64,000 bases of DNA from assembly GCF_038502225.1 (NCBI RefSeq), contig NC_091369.1:8084581-8148580 (forward strand). Direction: 5' to 3'. The stretch is from Cherax quadricarinatus (Eukaryota > Arthropoda > Malacostraca > Decapoda > Parastacidae). The position numbers and the translations under genes were made by a program. Under the pieces are notes generated by a model. That model did no database searches. It saw nothing but the letters and a program-made list of their open reading frames with translations, and had not been told where the DNA came from. Below are positions 1 to 15,554 of the stretch, in pieces (the stretch's first letter is position 1; every line of letters begins with the position of its first letter).

Positions 1-235
1 TCAGCAATGCCACTCCTCCACCCCCCCTGTTCCTTCTGTCTTTTCTCAGGATCTGGTATCCCGCTGGAAAGATGGCATCTGTTATCATACCTGTAAGCTT
101 GGTTTCTGTGATCTCTATGATGTCTGGTGATGCCTCTTTGACTCTTTCGTGCCACTCCTCCCAATTGTTTGTTATTCCATCAGCGTTTGTGTACCATACC
201 TTCAGTTTCCTCTCCAACACTGTGGTTTGGGGGGC
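1..235 (-). pseudogene. LINE ORF2 start, APE-type endonuclease (partial)
   Basis: Read on the minus strand, about 75 codons are open to the window edge. They hold WYTNADG, then DII, then ETKL, the start of the apurinic/apyrimidinic-like endonuclease that opens ORF2 of APE-type non-LTR retrotransposons. The glutamate of ETKL is the expected metal-binding residue. The domain continues beyond position 1, so RT cannot be seen and integrity cannot be judged. It follows the ORF1 remnant on the same strand, as in a full element. It is probably the 5' part of a LINE-C-like element. The APE call is firm; the family assignment is inference. Confidence 0.75.
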
Positions 236-464
236 CTGTGGGGGTGGGAGATCTGGTAGCATACTGTGGGATTCTATGGTTGGGGGTTGGGTGGAAGCTG
301 TGGGTATGGATTGTATTGTGTGTTGGGATGGTGTGATAGGTTGTGGGGTTCTGAGGATAGTTGTGTGTGTGCTTGCCCTTGCTGCTCTGTTCTGCTCTGA
401 CTGACCTCTGCTGGTTCCATCCTTGTCTCCTTTCCTAGCTCCTTTCGCTTTTTTGTCCTCTCCC

Positions 465-1302
465 TCAGCTGCTGTCTCTCTGTGTTCTGTCTCTGTCTAG
501 GAACACCTTCTTGTACTCTTCCGAGCTTTTCAACCGTGGTTTCTCTTGGAGGATCCTGTTCCGCACTGTTTCTGTCCTGAGAATCAGCTTGATCGGTCGG
601 TTTCTCCCCTTCAAGTACCCCCTATTCTCTGAAAATTTACAATCTCATCCATGTCTTCTCCCCCTATTTCCGTGATGATTTTCTCAATCTCCTTTCTTTC
701 TTCCTGCCGTCTTTCAGTGTGTGTCCTTTCCTCTCTCTCCCGAAGCCCATGGATAATCACTGATTTTGCCCTTTCCTCCTCCCATTGCCTCTCCCTCTGT
801 GACTCTAGTTCCTGTCTGTATGTGGTCATTTTCTCCCTTGATTTTTCCAGTGGCTCTTGGTAGCATGGTTGTGCCTCAGCATTCGACCTATCTCCCTCTC
901 CATCTGCACCCATCTGCTCTTCCCTTCCACTCCCTGGCCCTTCTTTGCAGGCTGATATGACCTTAGCATAATTCATATCTCCTTCCTTCCTGTTCAGCCT
1001 CTCATCATCGTATGGTGTGTCTTCTCTGGTCACTACCCCTGAGACTTGCTTCAGCCTGTTTACCTCAAATTCTAGGACCTTTACCCTGGCTACTGCAGTT
1101 TCAACTTGTGCCTCCCAATTCTTTGTCCTTCTCCAACCTCTTTTCCCATTTCATAGAGAGCTCTTTCTCCATTTTTTCAGAAAGCTCTCCTAATTTTCTC
1201 TCCCATTCTTGCTCTATCCTTTTCCACTGTTCCTCCATCCATTCCTCCCTACTAGTACCATTGTCATCTGATCCCCGATTCCTGCAGGTCCCATTTTTTT
1301 TT
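465..1302 (-). pseudogene. LINE ORF1 protein, frameshifted
   Basis: This minus-strand reading is rich in Glu, Lys and Arg. It starts with a heptad-like coiled-coil stretch, continues through VVTREDTPYDDERL and VIIHGLREREERTH, and ends with a region containing RPIKLIL and YKKVFLDRDRT. That order matches ORF1 proteins of CR1/L2-like LINEs: coiled coil, then an RRM-like fold, with RNA-chaperone function known for the family. Two frame changes are needed, near 1112 and near 615, the second within a G run. It is therefore a broken copy or carries consensus errors. The stop is at 465-467. The endonuclease start at 1-235 follows downstream on the same strand. Confidence 0.7.
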
Positions 1303-1585
1303 TTGTGAAGAGAGAAAGAGAAAAGAAAAGGGGAGAGAGTGAGAGATAGGGAGAGAGAGAAGGGACCTAGAAGGAGGGAAAAGAAGGGAAGGGAAAAAGA
1401 GGAGAAAGTGAGAGGGGGAAGGGAAAGAGAAAGAGAGAGGGGAGTGGGGGTAAAGGGGAAGGGAGAGGGGAAAAGGGAAAAGGAAAAGAGAGAGAAATAA
1501 GAGAAAAAGGAGGAAAAGGAGAGAGAGAGAAAGGGGGGGAGGAGGAGAGAGAGGAAGAGAGAGAAGAGAGAGGAAAGGAGAGAGA

Positions 1586-1616
<31 letters not shown>

Positions 1617-1656
1617 GAGGAGAGAGAGAAGAGAGAGGAGAGAAGCGAGAGAGGCG

Positions 1657-1707
<51 letters not shown>

Positions 1708-2046
1708 GGGAGGAGAGGGGGAGAGAGAGGGAGAGAGAGGGAGAGAGAGAGAGGGAGAGAGAGAGAGGAAGAGAGAGAAAAAGGAGAGAAGGAGAGAGGA
1801 GAGAGAGGGAGAGAGAGGGGAGGAGAGAGAGGAGAGAGAGAGGAGAGAGAAGAGAGAGAGAAGAGAGAGGGGAGAGAGGGGAGAGGAGAAGGGGAGAGGA
1901 GAGAGAGGGAGAAAAAGAGAGAGGAGAGAGCGAGAGGGGAGAGAGAGAAGCGAGAGCGAGAGAGAGAGAAAAGAGAGAGAGAGAGAGAGAGAGAGAGGGA
2001 AGAGAGAGAGGAGGGGGAGAGATGGGGGAAAAAGGGAAAAATTATA
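1303..2046. repeat. Polypurine (GA/GGA/GAAA) tract
   Basis: About 740 bases are almost only A and G on the plus strand, in shifting GA, GGA, GAAA and GGGA blocks, with a rare C (for example in GCGAGAG). It abuts the 5' end of the LINE ORF1. Such homopurine-homopyrimidine DNA can form triplex (H-DNA) in vitro. The 262-residue Ser/Leu/Pro frame on the other strand is low-complexity translation and not a gene. Confidence 0.9.
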
Positions 2047-2073
2047 GGTCACTTCACAGGAAGGTGTAAAATC

Positions 2074-2112
2074 CTGTATATGTGTGTGTTGTTTGTTGTG
2101 TGTTTGTTTGGG

Positions 2113-2152
<40 letters not shown>

Positions 2153-2170
2153 TTTTGTGTGTGTGTGAGA
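2074..2170. repeat. (TG)n microsatellite
   Basis: Interrupted TG dinucleotide array with TTTG interruptions, directly before the tail of a minus-strand SINE. Confidence 0.9.
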
Positions 2171-2440
2171 TAAGATAAGATTTTGTTGGGTTTTTAACTT
2201 GGAGGGTGCCACCCAGGATAACCAAGAAGTCAGTCGTCATCGGGACTGTCTCTTATTTCCATTGGGTCCTTAATCTTGTCCCCAGGATCGACCCACACCA
2301 GTCGACTAACCCCAGGTACCTATTTGCTGCTGTGAACAGGACAACAGGTGTAGAAGCGTGTAAATGTTCCACCGCCGAGTCAACCCGGGCCCTCCGGGGT
2401 TGGCGGGGCTTTGCCACCAGAGCCCCGGGCCTGTGTTGCG
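2168..2440 (-). mobile_element. SINE-Val copy, decayed
   Basis: It begins on the plus strand with the tail GATAAGATAAGATTTTG and the CCACCCAGGATAACC motif. It then passes GACCCACACCAGTCGAC and GGTACCTATTTGCTG, and ends at a damaged tRNA-like head near CCGGGCC. The order equals the reverse complement of the clear copy at 48957-49255. It is sandwiched between two TG arrays. Confidence 0.8.
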
Positions 2441-2443
2441 CAT

Positions 2444-2620
<177 letters not shown>

Positions 2621-2639
2621 ACAGCTTTCAAATGCCTAA

Positions 2640-3495
2640 CAGCAGAGCTGTTCTCACCTAGTCTGTGCATATGTTTATGTAAACAGTCCTTATTTCCCAC
2701 GTATGTACTACATATGTATTGTATATGTACCCGATCTCTTGGTTTTCCCCCTGTACTGTCTTATCGTTTAAATTACATTAAAAATAAATACACTAAACCG
2801 CCTATATGCACTTACTCTAAATTCTATTAAATGCCAGTAAATGCTGCTATTCTAATTCTGATAGCTCGAGGAGTGACCCCAATTCCAGCTAGAGACAGGT
2901 ACTATTGACCCCATGCAACTCCCAAAATAGGTGAATATTCTGCGGCTGGCAGTGGAGTACGTTGCGGGGCTATCCTGTCCCAGAAGTTGAAGAAGTTTGA
3001 TGCTACTCAGTAATTTTCCACTAACTTCCTGTATGCACTATAGTCTCTAGCTCTTCTAATTTTTCACTCCTCACGTTTTACTGACACATCATAAAATCTC
3101 TTATCTCCCCGGTCTTGAGTGCACTATTCTTCAAATACCCACTGCGTTATTATGGCAACACTATTTAAGCCCCGACACAACCGTTCACCCTTCAACGGCC
3201 CCCACTAAACACTCAGCAATATTTCCTTTGTTTTCTTTTTTGTGATCACTTATATTTCCTTTTTGGGCTTAAGTGATTATATGCACTCTTACGTGCACAC
3301 GCCTATATCCCCACACTATTCCTTATGGCACAGTCAGAAATTACCACAAAAAAACCGACTCAAACCGTGTGACTCCTCCTGAGGTGGGCGGCGGGTTTTT
3401 GTTTGTTAGGTAAGCCGTTCTCACTAGTAGAGGCTGTTGAAGTTGATTTCAGGTCTGTACCAAGATACTCTTGTGTTGCAGTGTCTGACAGATTG
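2640..3495. other. No gene seen; moderately complex sequence
   Basis: I find no long open frame, splice-flanked exon or familiar repeat here. The right part runs into the hairpin at 3496-3547 and may be the end of an unrecognised mobile element. Confidence 0.4.
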
Positions 3496-3547
3496 AACAT
3501 TAAAATGGTATAAAATACCAACAGGTATTTTATACCATTTTAATGTT
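3496..3547. repeat. Perfect 24-bp inverted repeat (hairpin)
   Basis: Arms 3496-3519 and 3524-3547 are exact reverse complements around a 4-nt AACA loop. The stem is AT-rich and ends against a TA microsatellite. It could be a transposon terminus or a folded RNA 3' end. No poly-U tract or gene supports calling it a terminator. Confidence 0.85.
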
Positions 3548-3565
3548 TATATATATATATATATA

Positions 3566-6054
<2,489 letters not shown>

Positions 6055-6084
6055 TTTTTTTTCAAAAAAGTTGGCTTTTTTTGT

Positions 6085-6125
6085 GTGTGTGTGTGTGTTG
6101 TGTGTGTGTGTGTGTGTGTGTGTGT
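6085..6125. repeat. (TG)n microsatellite
   Basis: Short TG array just right of the large TA array. Confidence 0.8.
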
Positions 6126-7444
6126 TGAGGGGGTGGGTAGTGGGTAGTATTTGGGGTAGTAGTAGTTTTTATTATTAGTTGTTAATTATTGTTAGTTTTT
6201 TTGGGTTGTTAGTTAGTTTAGAAAAAATTGCACCACTGTATACTGGGATGCTCCCTGGTATAATATTAAACAAAATACAATTACCCAAAGTATTTACAAA
6301 TATTCAAAGTAATTAATTTAAATAAAACCCCAAATACTGTACAGGGGAGCGTGTTTATACAGAAAATTAGGTTGGCTAAAGCAGTAAAATAAAAAACCAT
6401 AAAGTGAAACATAACCTTTTTTGCATTTTCAAATCATATAAAGCCTGTAACAACATGTTTATATCATATTTTAAATGAACATTGAGCCGGGCCCAAAAAA
6501 AATGTTTTAAAGTACACATTCCTTACCTTAAAATTTTTTCACCCCTTAGCTTACAGTGAGTGGTTAATATTTTACTGTGAAAATCTGAATAAATGAAGAA
6601 GGGGTAAACTGAAAACTGCTATTAGCAAAATGCTGTAAAGAGGGCAAAGGGCCCCCTCCTGTTTTTCACTAGCCCACCTATCAGCTTCCAGATTTTCAAT
6701 ACATGACATATATCGACAAATTTTTTTTATCTCTTTAAAAAAAAAATGTATTCAAAAAAATTTTTAAAAAAGTAATAAAACAAAAATTAATACATCCCTG
6801 CTTGGTTTAAAAGGTTTTAAAAACGTTTGGAAAACTTGATCTTATTCTAAAAAAACTCCCAATGAGCGTTGGGAGGGACAAAAAATCAAAAATTTCAGCA
6901 GAATCAAAACATCAAAAGGCCCAGTACGAAAATCATCTACACATGATTGCCTGAAACATGTGTGGTTAAATGGAAATTTTTAGTGAACTTTCCATTGAAA
7001 AAAGATACAAATAAAAATATCCCAGGAAAATGTCCTTCTACCGGTGGTGGGAAATTTTTCATCAGAAACAGCAAAATATTTTCCCCCAGACATGGGCAAA
7101 GACATTCTGCTGGCCTGTGGAGCTAGGTTTCACACCTCATTTGGGTATCATTGACAGTAATATTCAATATTCAATTCCATGCCCTTTTTTAAAAAAAAAG
7201 CCCTTTTATTTATTTTCATTTTTCATACAAAAAAAAAATCAGTTCAGTAATTAAATCAAATTCCATGCCTACTTACTGCTAGGCATATTTAAAATTTGTA
7301 AATCACCTTGCAAATGCACTTCAAAAATAAACTTTTTAAAAAAAAAAGAAAATTTTAAATGGAAACATTTGTCCCAATTTTTCCCACCATAAAAAAATAC
7401 TTACTTTAAAATTGGTTTTTTTGTTTTTAAATAATACGTATTTT

Positions 7445-7545
7445 ATCATATGGGAAAGTGTTGAATGATGGTAAAAGTATTTTTTTGGGTCACCCCTGCC
7501 CCGTGGGAAAAGGGCCCACATTTTAAAAAAAAAAAATATGGTTTC
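7445..7545 (+). mobile_element. LINE-B 3' tail fragment, corrupted
   Basis: AAAGTGTTGAATGATGGTAA, then GGGTCACCCCTGCCCCGTGG and a poly-A stretch, follow the order of the clean LINE-B tail at 32275-32385, with bases changed toward runs. Confidence 0.6.
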
Positions 7546-8544
7546 AATTTGTCCTGCAAAAGAAACTGTTTGTTTTTTTTCCCAGTGAAAACCCTTTGAT
7601 CTCCATGAAAAAAAATTTTTCCCCTTTAATTACTTTGTTTAAGGAATAAATTAAAATTTGAAAATTAAATTACCAAAGTTGTGAGAAACACAGCTGAAAA
7701 ATTACCTTTGCTGAAAAAAAAGAAAGCAGTCACTCCCCCTTTAAAATACAGAGTTCCATTCCTAGGGTTTGTTAAAAAATAATTTTGTTGTTAAGGAAGG
7801 AGCATACTATAATGGTAGTGGGGTTTATGCCCAACCATCTCCGATATTGTTTTAATGCCCTTTTTCCCCATTTATAACATTTCTATATATTTGAAAATTT
7901 TTTAAAGTAGTGTTTGTATACTGTATTAAACCAGAAAAAGGGGAAATCACCCTCTAAATACATTATTTAAAAATGCTTTACTGGTCAGGGGAACTAAGAA
8001 AGGTCCAGTCGGGAAATACCCCGCAAGTGGGGAAAGGGGCAATAAAAAATTTAAATTATTTTTAAGAGGTAAAAAATTTTTTGTGGAGAAAACTAAATTC
8101 TGGGGGGAAAAAAACAATTTTTTTTGGAAAAAAACAATTTTTTTTAAAAAACTAACAATTTGGGGGAAATAAACCAACAATTTGGGGAAAAAACAAATCT
8201 TGGGGGAAAAAGGAAAATCTCTGTAAAAATTTAAAAATTTGGGGAGAAAACAAAATAAATTCCCTTTAACCAACAAGGGAAGAAAACTTATGAGGAGTAG
8301 CCATTTTTTATGTTTTTTCTTGAGAAGCACTTCATATGCAAAGGTTTTCTCAGAGAGTTATTATTTTTTTTGAGAACCAATTCAGTTTTTTCTGAGACTT
8401 TTGGGGTTCTTGCCCCCGGATCACCGGAAAATGGATCTTTTTCATGCCCCCTAAAACCTAAAAAGAGGAAAATAAATGATTCAAAAAGCTGGATGATTCA
8501 GACAATACCAAAAAAACAAACTTGTTGAAAATGGTAAAAAAACC

Positions 8545-8770
8545 CCGAAAGTTGATGAGTAAGACATGTGCAAATTGGGACTTTATTGGGAAAGTTTCCC
8601 CCTAATTGGGGTTTCTTCAGTAAAATAAAAACAGCATGTGTAGAAAAGCAGAGATGAACCATCATTGATGGACGGGTAACATCATCTTTACTTGCTCCCC
8701 TTCTTCTGTATTTGACGGAAGCCTACTGTGTTAAAAAAAATGTTTAAACAATAAAGATACCCAAACCCTT
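8545..8770. mobile_element. Penelope-like terminal pieces in inverted pair (decayed)
   Basis: The segment near 8575-8625 reads as the reverse complement of a TTCTTCAG...GTTTC...TTTATT unit. The segment near 8700-8760 (GGAAGCCTACTGTG, then CAATAAAGATACCCAA) is the forward unit. The layout resembles the palindrome at 36642-36811. The hammerhead-like core expected in such termini is mutated. The family name is inference. Confidence 0.4.
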
Positions 8771-10439
8771 TGCCTTTTCTTATCAAAAAACAAATTAAAA
8801 AAGATGCCTAAAAAAATTTCCTTTTTAAAAAAGGAAAAAAAATTTAAAGGAAAAAGAATAAAATAAAAATTGACCATTTAAAGTTTAACGATAAAATTTT
8901 TATACCCCCTAACAAAACCTTTTTTAAAAAATAAACATAAATTAAACCCAAAATTTATATGACCAAAAAGGGAAAAACAGATACCCAATTGGTGACTGGG
9001 TGAACTTAAATGCATTTAATAGTGGAAATTTTTTTATGCCAAATAATGTTTTAATACATGAAAAACATTTTTTTGTACCACTTAAAAAAAAAAAATTTTT
9101 ATTTGAATCTAAATGAGATTTTTAGTCAGGATCATAAAATAACAGAAATTTGTAAAAAATGCCCTTTGTCCATTGGGGTTTAACCAAATGACCAGTGGTT
9201 TTTTGTCTTATTTTTGGATCCATTATTTTGAGGTCTGTTAAAATGGGATTTCCCAATGTATACTCTAATTCAAAATATTTTTTTTAATAAATCATGTTTA
9301 AATACCATGGCAGAGTAAAAGAGAAAACAAACCCATCATTCATTTTATTGTTGTTTTCCAGAAACCCAAAGGATGGCACAAAAAAAAATTTTTTTTCCCA
9401 AAATCACAACATACATTCACACACACAAAAAAAAAAAAAATACCTAAATTTTTTTAAAAAAAAGGGTATTTTTAAACCTAATATAAGACCCCTTTTAGAC
9501 TAAATAGTGAAATCCTAATAACAGGGAAAACCCCGTCTGCTTCATGAGAGTTTTCCTTTTACCGGAATGAATTTTCCTTTTTGGGGTTAGGTTTTTCACC
9601 CAAAGGGAAAATAGAGTGTTTCCCCCTTTTCCCTTTGGGAACGCATAAATTCCCCCCATTTCCTGGTGCCTATGTACTAAAAATGTCTTTGAAAAAGGGT
9701 AAACTCAGCCCTGGCCCAGCCCCCTCAACTATGATCAGTTGTATAGGCATTATGGATTTGCATTTCCCCATTAACATAAAATGAAAACCAGCCCGGGTTT
9801 GAAAATGGGTTTAGATTTTTAAAAGAAAACCCATATCTCAAAAAGATTAAATACTAACATTTTTACTATATATTTATAAATAAGTGTAAAATGTATAATT
9901 ATGTACTATATAAATATGATGTACAGTATACATACATATATGTCCCTTTGTCCCATGGAAAATATTTTTGTTGACTTACAGTAACCAAATAAAATAAATT
10001 ATTTACCTGATATCCATAGACTGGGGGGTGTTGTTGGAAAGAATTTTTAAAACTTTTGGGGCAGTTGTTCAGGCCCTGGTCCTTTGCAGTGTTTTAAGAA
10101 CGGGAAATGAGGACATCCTAAAAAGGCTATCTGGTGGCGGGGTCAGGTGCCCCAGGGTTAAAGAACTGCTTTTATTCCCCGGGACTTTATAAACTGTAAA
10201 AAAAAAAAATTCATAACGATGCATAACTTTTTTTTTTTTAGAATATTAAAGGGGGAAAGCTCTGCCTGTAAGGGGTCATAAATTTCGGGGGAAAGGGGAA
10301 TTTTATCGGGGTTTGACCAGACTCGGGAAAGAGCCCCAATTCCAGCCCAAAAAACCTGTTATCTTTTTAACCATAAAAGGGCCCCTAGAAAACAGTGAGG
10401 AATTTTAGAATCATCCAAGGGAAAAGTAGGGGGGCCATT

Positions 10440-10700
10440 GGTATACAAAGAGAAAACAAAAAATGACTGGAACCCAAGACTGTTAACAGCCCCCCATCAG
10501 GCAAAAGGAAAATTACCAATAGACCCTGGCCCCCTTTCAAGGGGCCGGACAGATACCCAAAATCGGCTCAATCAGCCAGGCTGTGGTTCCCACTGGATAT
10601 GTGGGCCAGCAAAAAAGCCTGGTTGACCCGGAAAAAAACCCCAAGGGGGCCGGGGGTTTTAAAGGTCCCCCAAACCCACCCCCAAAATTGAGGGAAGGGG
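10440..10700 (+). mobile_element. LINE-A 3' end, corrupted
   Basis: AATTACCAATAGACCCTGGC, CAGCCAGGCTGTGG, GGCCAGCA and CCTGGTTGA occur in the same order as in the clean LINE-A 3' copy at 52350-52600. Many substitutions create base runs. Confidence 0.65.
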
Positions 10701-11244
10701 AAATAATTTTAACCCAAGAAAAAAAAATTTTAATTCTGGTTTTTATCTACCAAAAAATATTTAAGGGGTTTTCCGGGAAAGGTTGGGATGGTTAAACTTC
10801 GGCAAGGAAACAGATTGGTTCCCTTCTGTTTTTCAAAGACTTTAGTATTTTTTTTCCCGGTTGAAATTTACTTGCAGGGGTTTTCACCTGTTGGTTTCCT
10901 TTTGCTGGGGGGGAAAGGGGGGGGGGGAGGAAATCAAAGCCCCTTTGAAAAAGGGGGTTAGGAACCTAAAAAGGGGAGACAAAAGGGGGCCCATGCCCCC
11001 AAAAAGATGTTTTAAAGAGGCAGTTCACCTGGGAAGAAAAAGACCTGTGAAAAGAAAATTTTTAATTTCCCCCAAATTATTTGATGGTTTCCCCCTCCCC
11101 CAGGTAAATTACCCCTTTTCCCCCTTTTTGGTTTTAAAATTATTATTAAATTTTCGGGGGTTACCCAAACCCCACGGGGATTACAAAGCCGGGAGGAATA
11201 GGAAAGCATTCAGACTAGATTAAAAATTTTACCCTTTATCCTGG

Positions 11245-11640
11245 GGAATTAGTATACCTGGGGGGGGTTTTGGGGGGTCAATGCCCTCACCCCTTTTTAG
11301 ATAACGGGGCCTTTTTTACAGGGATCGGGCCTGATAAAAGACGTTACCATTACCCAACACCAAACCCCCAAGGGCCAAACCCAAAGCCCAGTTGGTCGGG
11401 GAACGGTTTAAGGTTCCCCCGGCTCCTTTTTGAAGAAAATTGAGGGTATGGGAAGATTCAGTCTTGGTCCCTGACATTTATTGGGGTTATTTGCGACTAT
11501 TTCCCCCTTGTTTTTCTTGAAAAGGAAAAGGATTTCCATGGGGATTTTTGGGACTAGTCCCCTGGTTTTTTCAAGTGAAATTTTTGGGATCTTTCCACCA
11601 TTATGTGGATCAAGGATTCCAACTGTTCCCAATTTTGGTG
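11245..11640 (-). mobile_element. LINE-A 3' end, corrupted, minus strand
   Basis: It starts with the reverse complement of the terminal motif (TATACCTGGG...GGGGGTCAATGCCC) and runs through CCCAGTTGGTC to GTCTTGGTCCCTGACATTTAT. That order matches the minus copy at 47190-47495. Confidence 0.6.
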
Positions 11641-13359
11641 CTTTATTGTACTTATAGGGCATGAAATTTCCCTTTTATATTCCCCAGGCCTGCTTTTTTC
11701 CCCCAAATTTAAGGGGGCCCATTAGTGTAAAAAAATTCCAGCCTAAAAGTGATTTAAAGATAATATCAGTGGCCTGGCATCCCTTAGTTTTAAAGGTTTC
11801 CCATTATCCATCCTATCTTTTCCCTGGGGGGTAGAGATTTGTTATGATCTTTAAAAGCGGATTCTATACATAACACCCCCCAGGTCCTTCACATTATTTT
11901 TTTGGTTTATTGTGTATTTGGAATTTATTTTTTTTCCCCAATTATTTTTCTTTTCCCTCCATTTTTCCAAGTGGAGTAATTAAAATTTTGTTTTCTTGAA
12001 TTTGGTTTGTTTTTAAACCCAAAAAGACTTGGGAAAGTTTTTTTTGGGAAAATTTGCAGGGCTAAATTGATGACATTGCCATAAAAATTTCCCGGGGTAT
12101 ATCACGGGGACAGTGCCCCATCTCTGCGATATGGGGATGAGGGAAAGGGAGGGGAGAAAAGTCCTTTTACCTTGTAACAAAACTTTTCCCCGAAGTTTCC
12201 AAACTTTTTTGTTTACTATTACTCTGTTTTTTTTTTTTAAGGAAATTATAGAGCCATCTCCCAAATTTTCCCCCCGATTTTTTTTAACACTTTTTGAAAA
12301 AATTACCTGATCACAGTTGTAAAAGGCTTTCACAGTCTTTGTATACCATCTGCATTTTTTTTTCCCGGGGGCACCAAAAAATCACAAGGGGGTTAAGAAA
12401 ATAAAATTAAGAGAACCTTTTTTTTTTCAAAACTGAAAAATCTTTTTTCATAATTTTTTTAATTTTTTGTCACATATATTTACCATTTATATTATTTGTA
12501 ATACTGTATATTTTTGTAAATATTTTTTGGGTCAAATTAATTGTCCAGGGTAAGATTTTCCTTTATTATCTTGGCCCCCTTTAAACTAAAAGCACACTAT
12601 TTTGGGGTCCCCCCGGGTCTCATTATCATAACCCCAGAAACAAAGGGGTCCTGGAATGGCCCTCAGTTAAAACTTTACAAGTTTTTAAATTTATTTTTTG
12701 GGAAAAATGCAAAACCCCTTGGGTTTCAGTGCAGGGGCAATGGAAGGAATAAATTTGACCCAAGGGAAATAAAGTGAAATTCCCCTTTGATCATGAGCCC
12801 TCACGGGCATTATACCCCCCTTAGTATAGCTCTGCTATATCTTAATTTTTATCCAGCATTAGTCACTGTATGTGGTGTTAAATGCATTTTGCAGTCCAAA
12901 AAAATGTATTTCATCTATTCCCCCCTGCATCAAGGCCCAAAACATTACGGGGTTGATCCACGTGAGTTAAGGCCTTAATAAGTGTCTCATGGGAATTTCT
13001 TTGGGAACCCTTTTTGAAGAACTCCAATAGATTTTAGACTTGGGCTCCCCATCCATGATAATTTTTTGTGGGGAAAACAATTTAAAATTTAAGAGCTTTC
13101 CTCTGGAATGGGGGGGGTTTGTTAGGTAAGGTTTTTTAGGGAAACCCGGGCAAGTGTTTCCTGAATCGGTCTTAGCTATACGATCGCAGCCGGGGCTTTT
13201 GGTCATCTATGGAGGCCTTCCACTGGCTGACCCGTCAACCACGTTAAAAAAATTGTATGATTTAAACCCTTAAATTGGTATAAAAGGAGGGGAATATGCA
13301 TTTTTATGGGGGGAGGGGTAATTTTATTTAATCTTTATTCAAAAGCATTAATTCCCCAG

Positions 13360-13475
13360 GTCAAAAGCATCTGGAGAATGGGGGGATACTAGTTTGATCA
13401 GTGAGGGGGAAAAATTGGGTCCAACCTTGGGCAAGAGCCCTTTAAAGGCATCAAGGCACCAACCTTTAAAAAGGG
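13360..13475 (-). mobile_element. TAA-tail retroposon fragment, corrupted
   Basis: GTTTGATCAGTGAGG, CAAGAGCCCTTT and CATCAAGGCACC follow the order of the clean copies at 23490 and 50272. Confidence 0.5.
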
Positions 13476-14536
13476 TTATGATACCCGAAATCATGATGGT
13501 TTTCAGAATAAAGACCCCCCCAATTTTGTTCCCAAAACCTCTTCCTGACCATCTTCCTTAAGAATTTTTGAATTTGCCCGTTTGGGGTATTGATTTGTAG
13601 TTTTGTGCCCCAAATTCCCATCCCCCTTTTTGGAAAGTTGGAAAAAACATTATTATTTCCCACTATAACTTTTCTTTGTGTGTCCCAAATTTTAATTCAA
13701 GATCCCCAGCAAGGGCCAAAGACTGCCCCTTTTTTTTCATAATACATGGTATATCCTTTGGGCCCCCTGCTCTTTTTTGGGCCCTATAACAAAAGAACAC
13801 CACCACCTTTCAAGGGTTTCTTCTAATTGGGGGGGTGGGGCTCAAAGGGGGTATAATGTTGGGCAGGAACTAAAATGTATTTGGACTGAAGCGCACTTTG
13901 GAAAAAAGGGTTTTCCCCCTTTAATATCCTTTATACCGCACACGTGCCCCTTTTACATTTGTTGGGGATTTTATACCCCCTTTAAACCTCTTTGGCAGGG
14001 GTTAAAAAAAGTTGATGTGTTTTAATTGAGGGTTTGGATGGGTTTTTCATTTGGTTTAAAAATACTTAAAAAATTTTGAAATTTTTCCCCCGTATAACTT
14101 AAGAATGTCACTTTTTCTCAACCTTTCCCAAATTTTAAATTGGGTTAATTAAGGGGGAGCTTGTAGGTCTGCTTGGGAGATGTTATTTAAAAAAAAAGGG
14201 GACCATTCTTACCCTTCTGAAGCATTGATGAAAAATTTAAAATACATTTTTTAGAATTTAACAACATTTTTTTAGTTACCCTTTTAACCATTTTAAATCC
14301 TACAAATTAAAGAATAAGTATAATTCAAACATTTATTTTTTCGATGCTATACTCCCGCATATCCTTTAAAAGCCAGATAACTGATGTAAAAAGTCATTAA
14401 AAACCACTCTAAATGATTTCCATTATATAACGGGGGGATTCCCCCCCGAAAATTAAACCCTTTTAACTTTCAAGCAAGCAAATTTGGGGGAATAATCTTT
14501 TGGAAAACCCCTACCTTTTACGAGGATTTTTGTATA

Positions 14537-14537
14537 A

Positions 14538-14572
<35 letters not shown>
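14537..14572. repeat. (AAT)n microsatellite
   Basis: About twelve AAT units. Confidence 0.9.
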
Positions 14573-14575
<3 letters not shown>

Positions 14576-14861
14576 TTTAAAAAAAAATATATTTCCCTTT
14601 CAACGTTTCTGAAAATTAATTATTATTTAATTAAAAAAAGAAAAGCTTTAAACCCAAAAGGGGTATACAGCGCTGGGGCAGGGGGGAACGGGGGTTGGGT
14701 TTGGGAAAAAGGGGGGATGGGGTTAAGGGGTTTCGGGGAACAGCGGGGCAGGGAAAGGAGGGGTGAGGGGGAAAAGAACTGAGGGTAGAAAATGGAAATG
14801 CTGGGGTCATCAGAATTTGGGAAACCCAATTATACTTTAAAATGCCACTTTCAGAAAGTCA

Positions 14862-15115
14862 CTTGTTATGCAGGATTTCGGGGAAATTAGGTGGGGTTTT
14901 TTTCCGGTGACCCACCAGTAGACTAACACCCCTAATTATTTCACCGCTAGGGGAACAGAGACAGCCCGGTATTTGGGGAAACCCCGGTTTTACCCCTATC
15001 GGGGACGAAACCCTGGGCCCCTTTTGAGAGCCGGGGTTGGGACCAATCCCAGCTACAAAAAAAAATGGCCTATTTTTGACAATTTTAACCCCAGCTCCGG
15101 GGCTCTGATCCACAG
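14862..15115 (-). mobile_element. SINE-Val copy, corrupted
   Basis: CTTGTTATGCAGGATTTCGG, ACCCACCAGTAGACTAACAC, GCTAGGGGAACAGAGACAG and CGAAACCCTGG follow SINE-Val in reverse. The tail belongs to the subfamily ending in TTGCCCGAAATGCTC. Base runs mask the tRNA-like head. Confidence 0.65.
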
Positions 15116-15554
15116 TTCCTGAGTCTTTTTGGGGGTGTTAAACTTCCCAAAAGCTCCCAGTGTGAAAAATTTAAGTCCTGGGGCTTTTAAACCTTTTCTT
15201 TCTCCTAAAAACCCCTTTGGGTTGAAGTATAGTCATGAGTCTGGATTAAGCCACAGCTGCTCTACCTGTTGGGTGGTTTGAGACAGCTACATCACCGGGG
15301 GACCGGGGGATAGGGGGGGGAATTGAGGTTATGGATGGGGGGGGTAAAGTCTAGTTTTTATTCATGAGGCCACGCTAAACTATTAGGGATCACGTAATGC
15401 TAGCTGATTATTATTATAATCATGGGGCGCGCCAAACCCGAGGAAGCAAAAATGAGTGAGTAGTCTGCACAGTAAGGCACCACCATGCACTTCCGTCGTA
15501 CGGTATTCTAAGAAACGGTGGGGCTCCCCCCCAAAGGGCGGTTTATTTCCCCCC

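Noticed and set aside
72..404. 110-codon plus-strand frame
   Set aside because: Shadow of the minus-strand LINE ORF1/ORF2, where APE motifs are readable.
1264..2052. 262-codon Ser/Leu/Pro frame
   Set aside because: Pure translation of the polypurine tract.
10861..11223. 120-codon frame in the corrupted block
   Set aside because: Gly/Lys/Pro/Phe bias follows from homopolymer runs, with no family resemblance.
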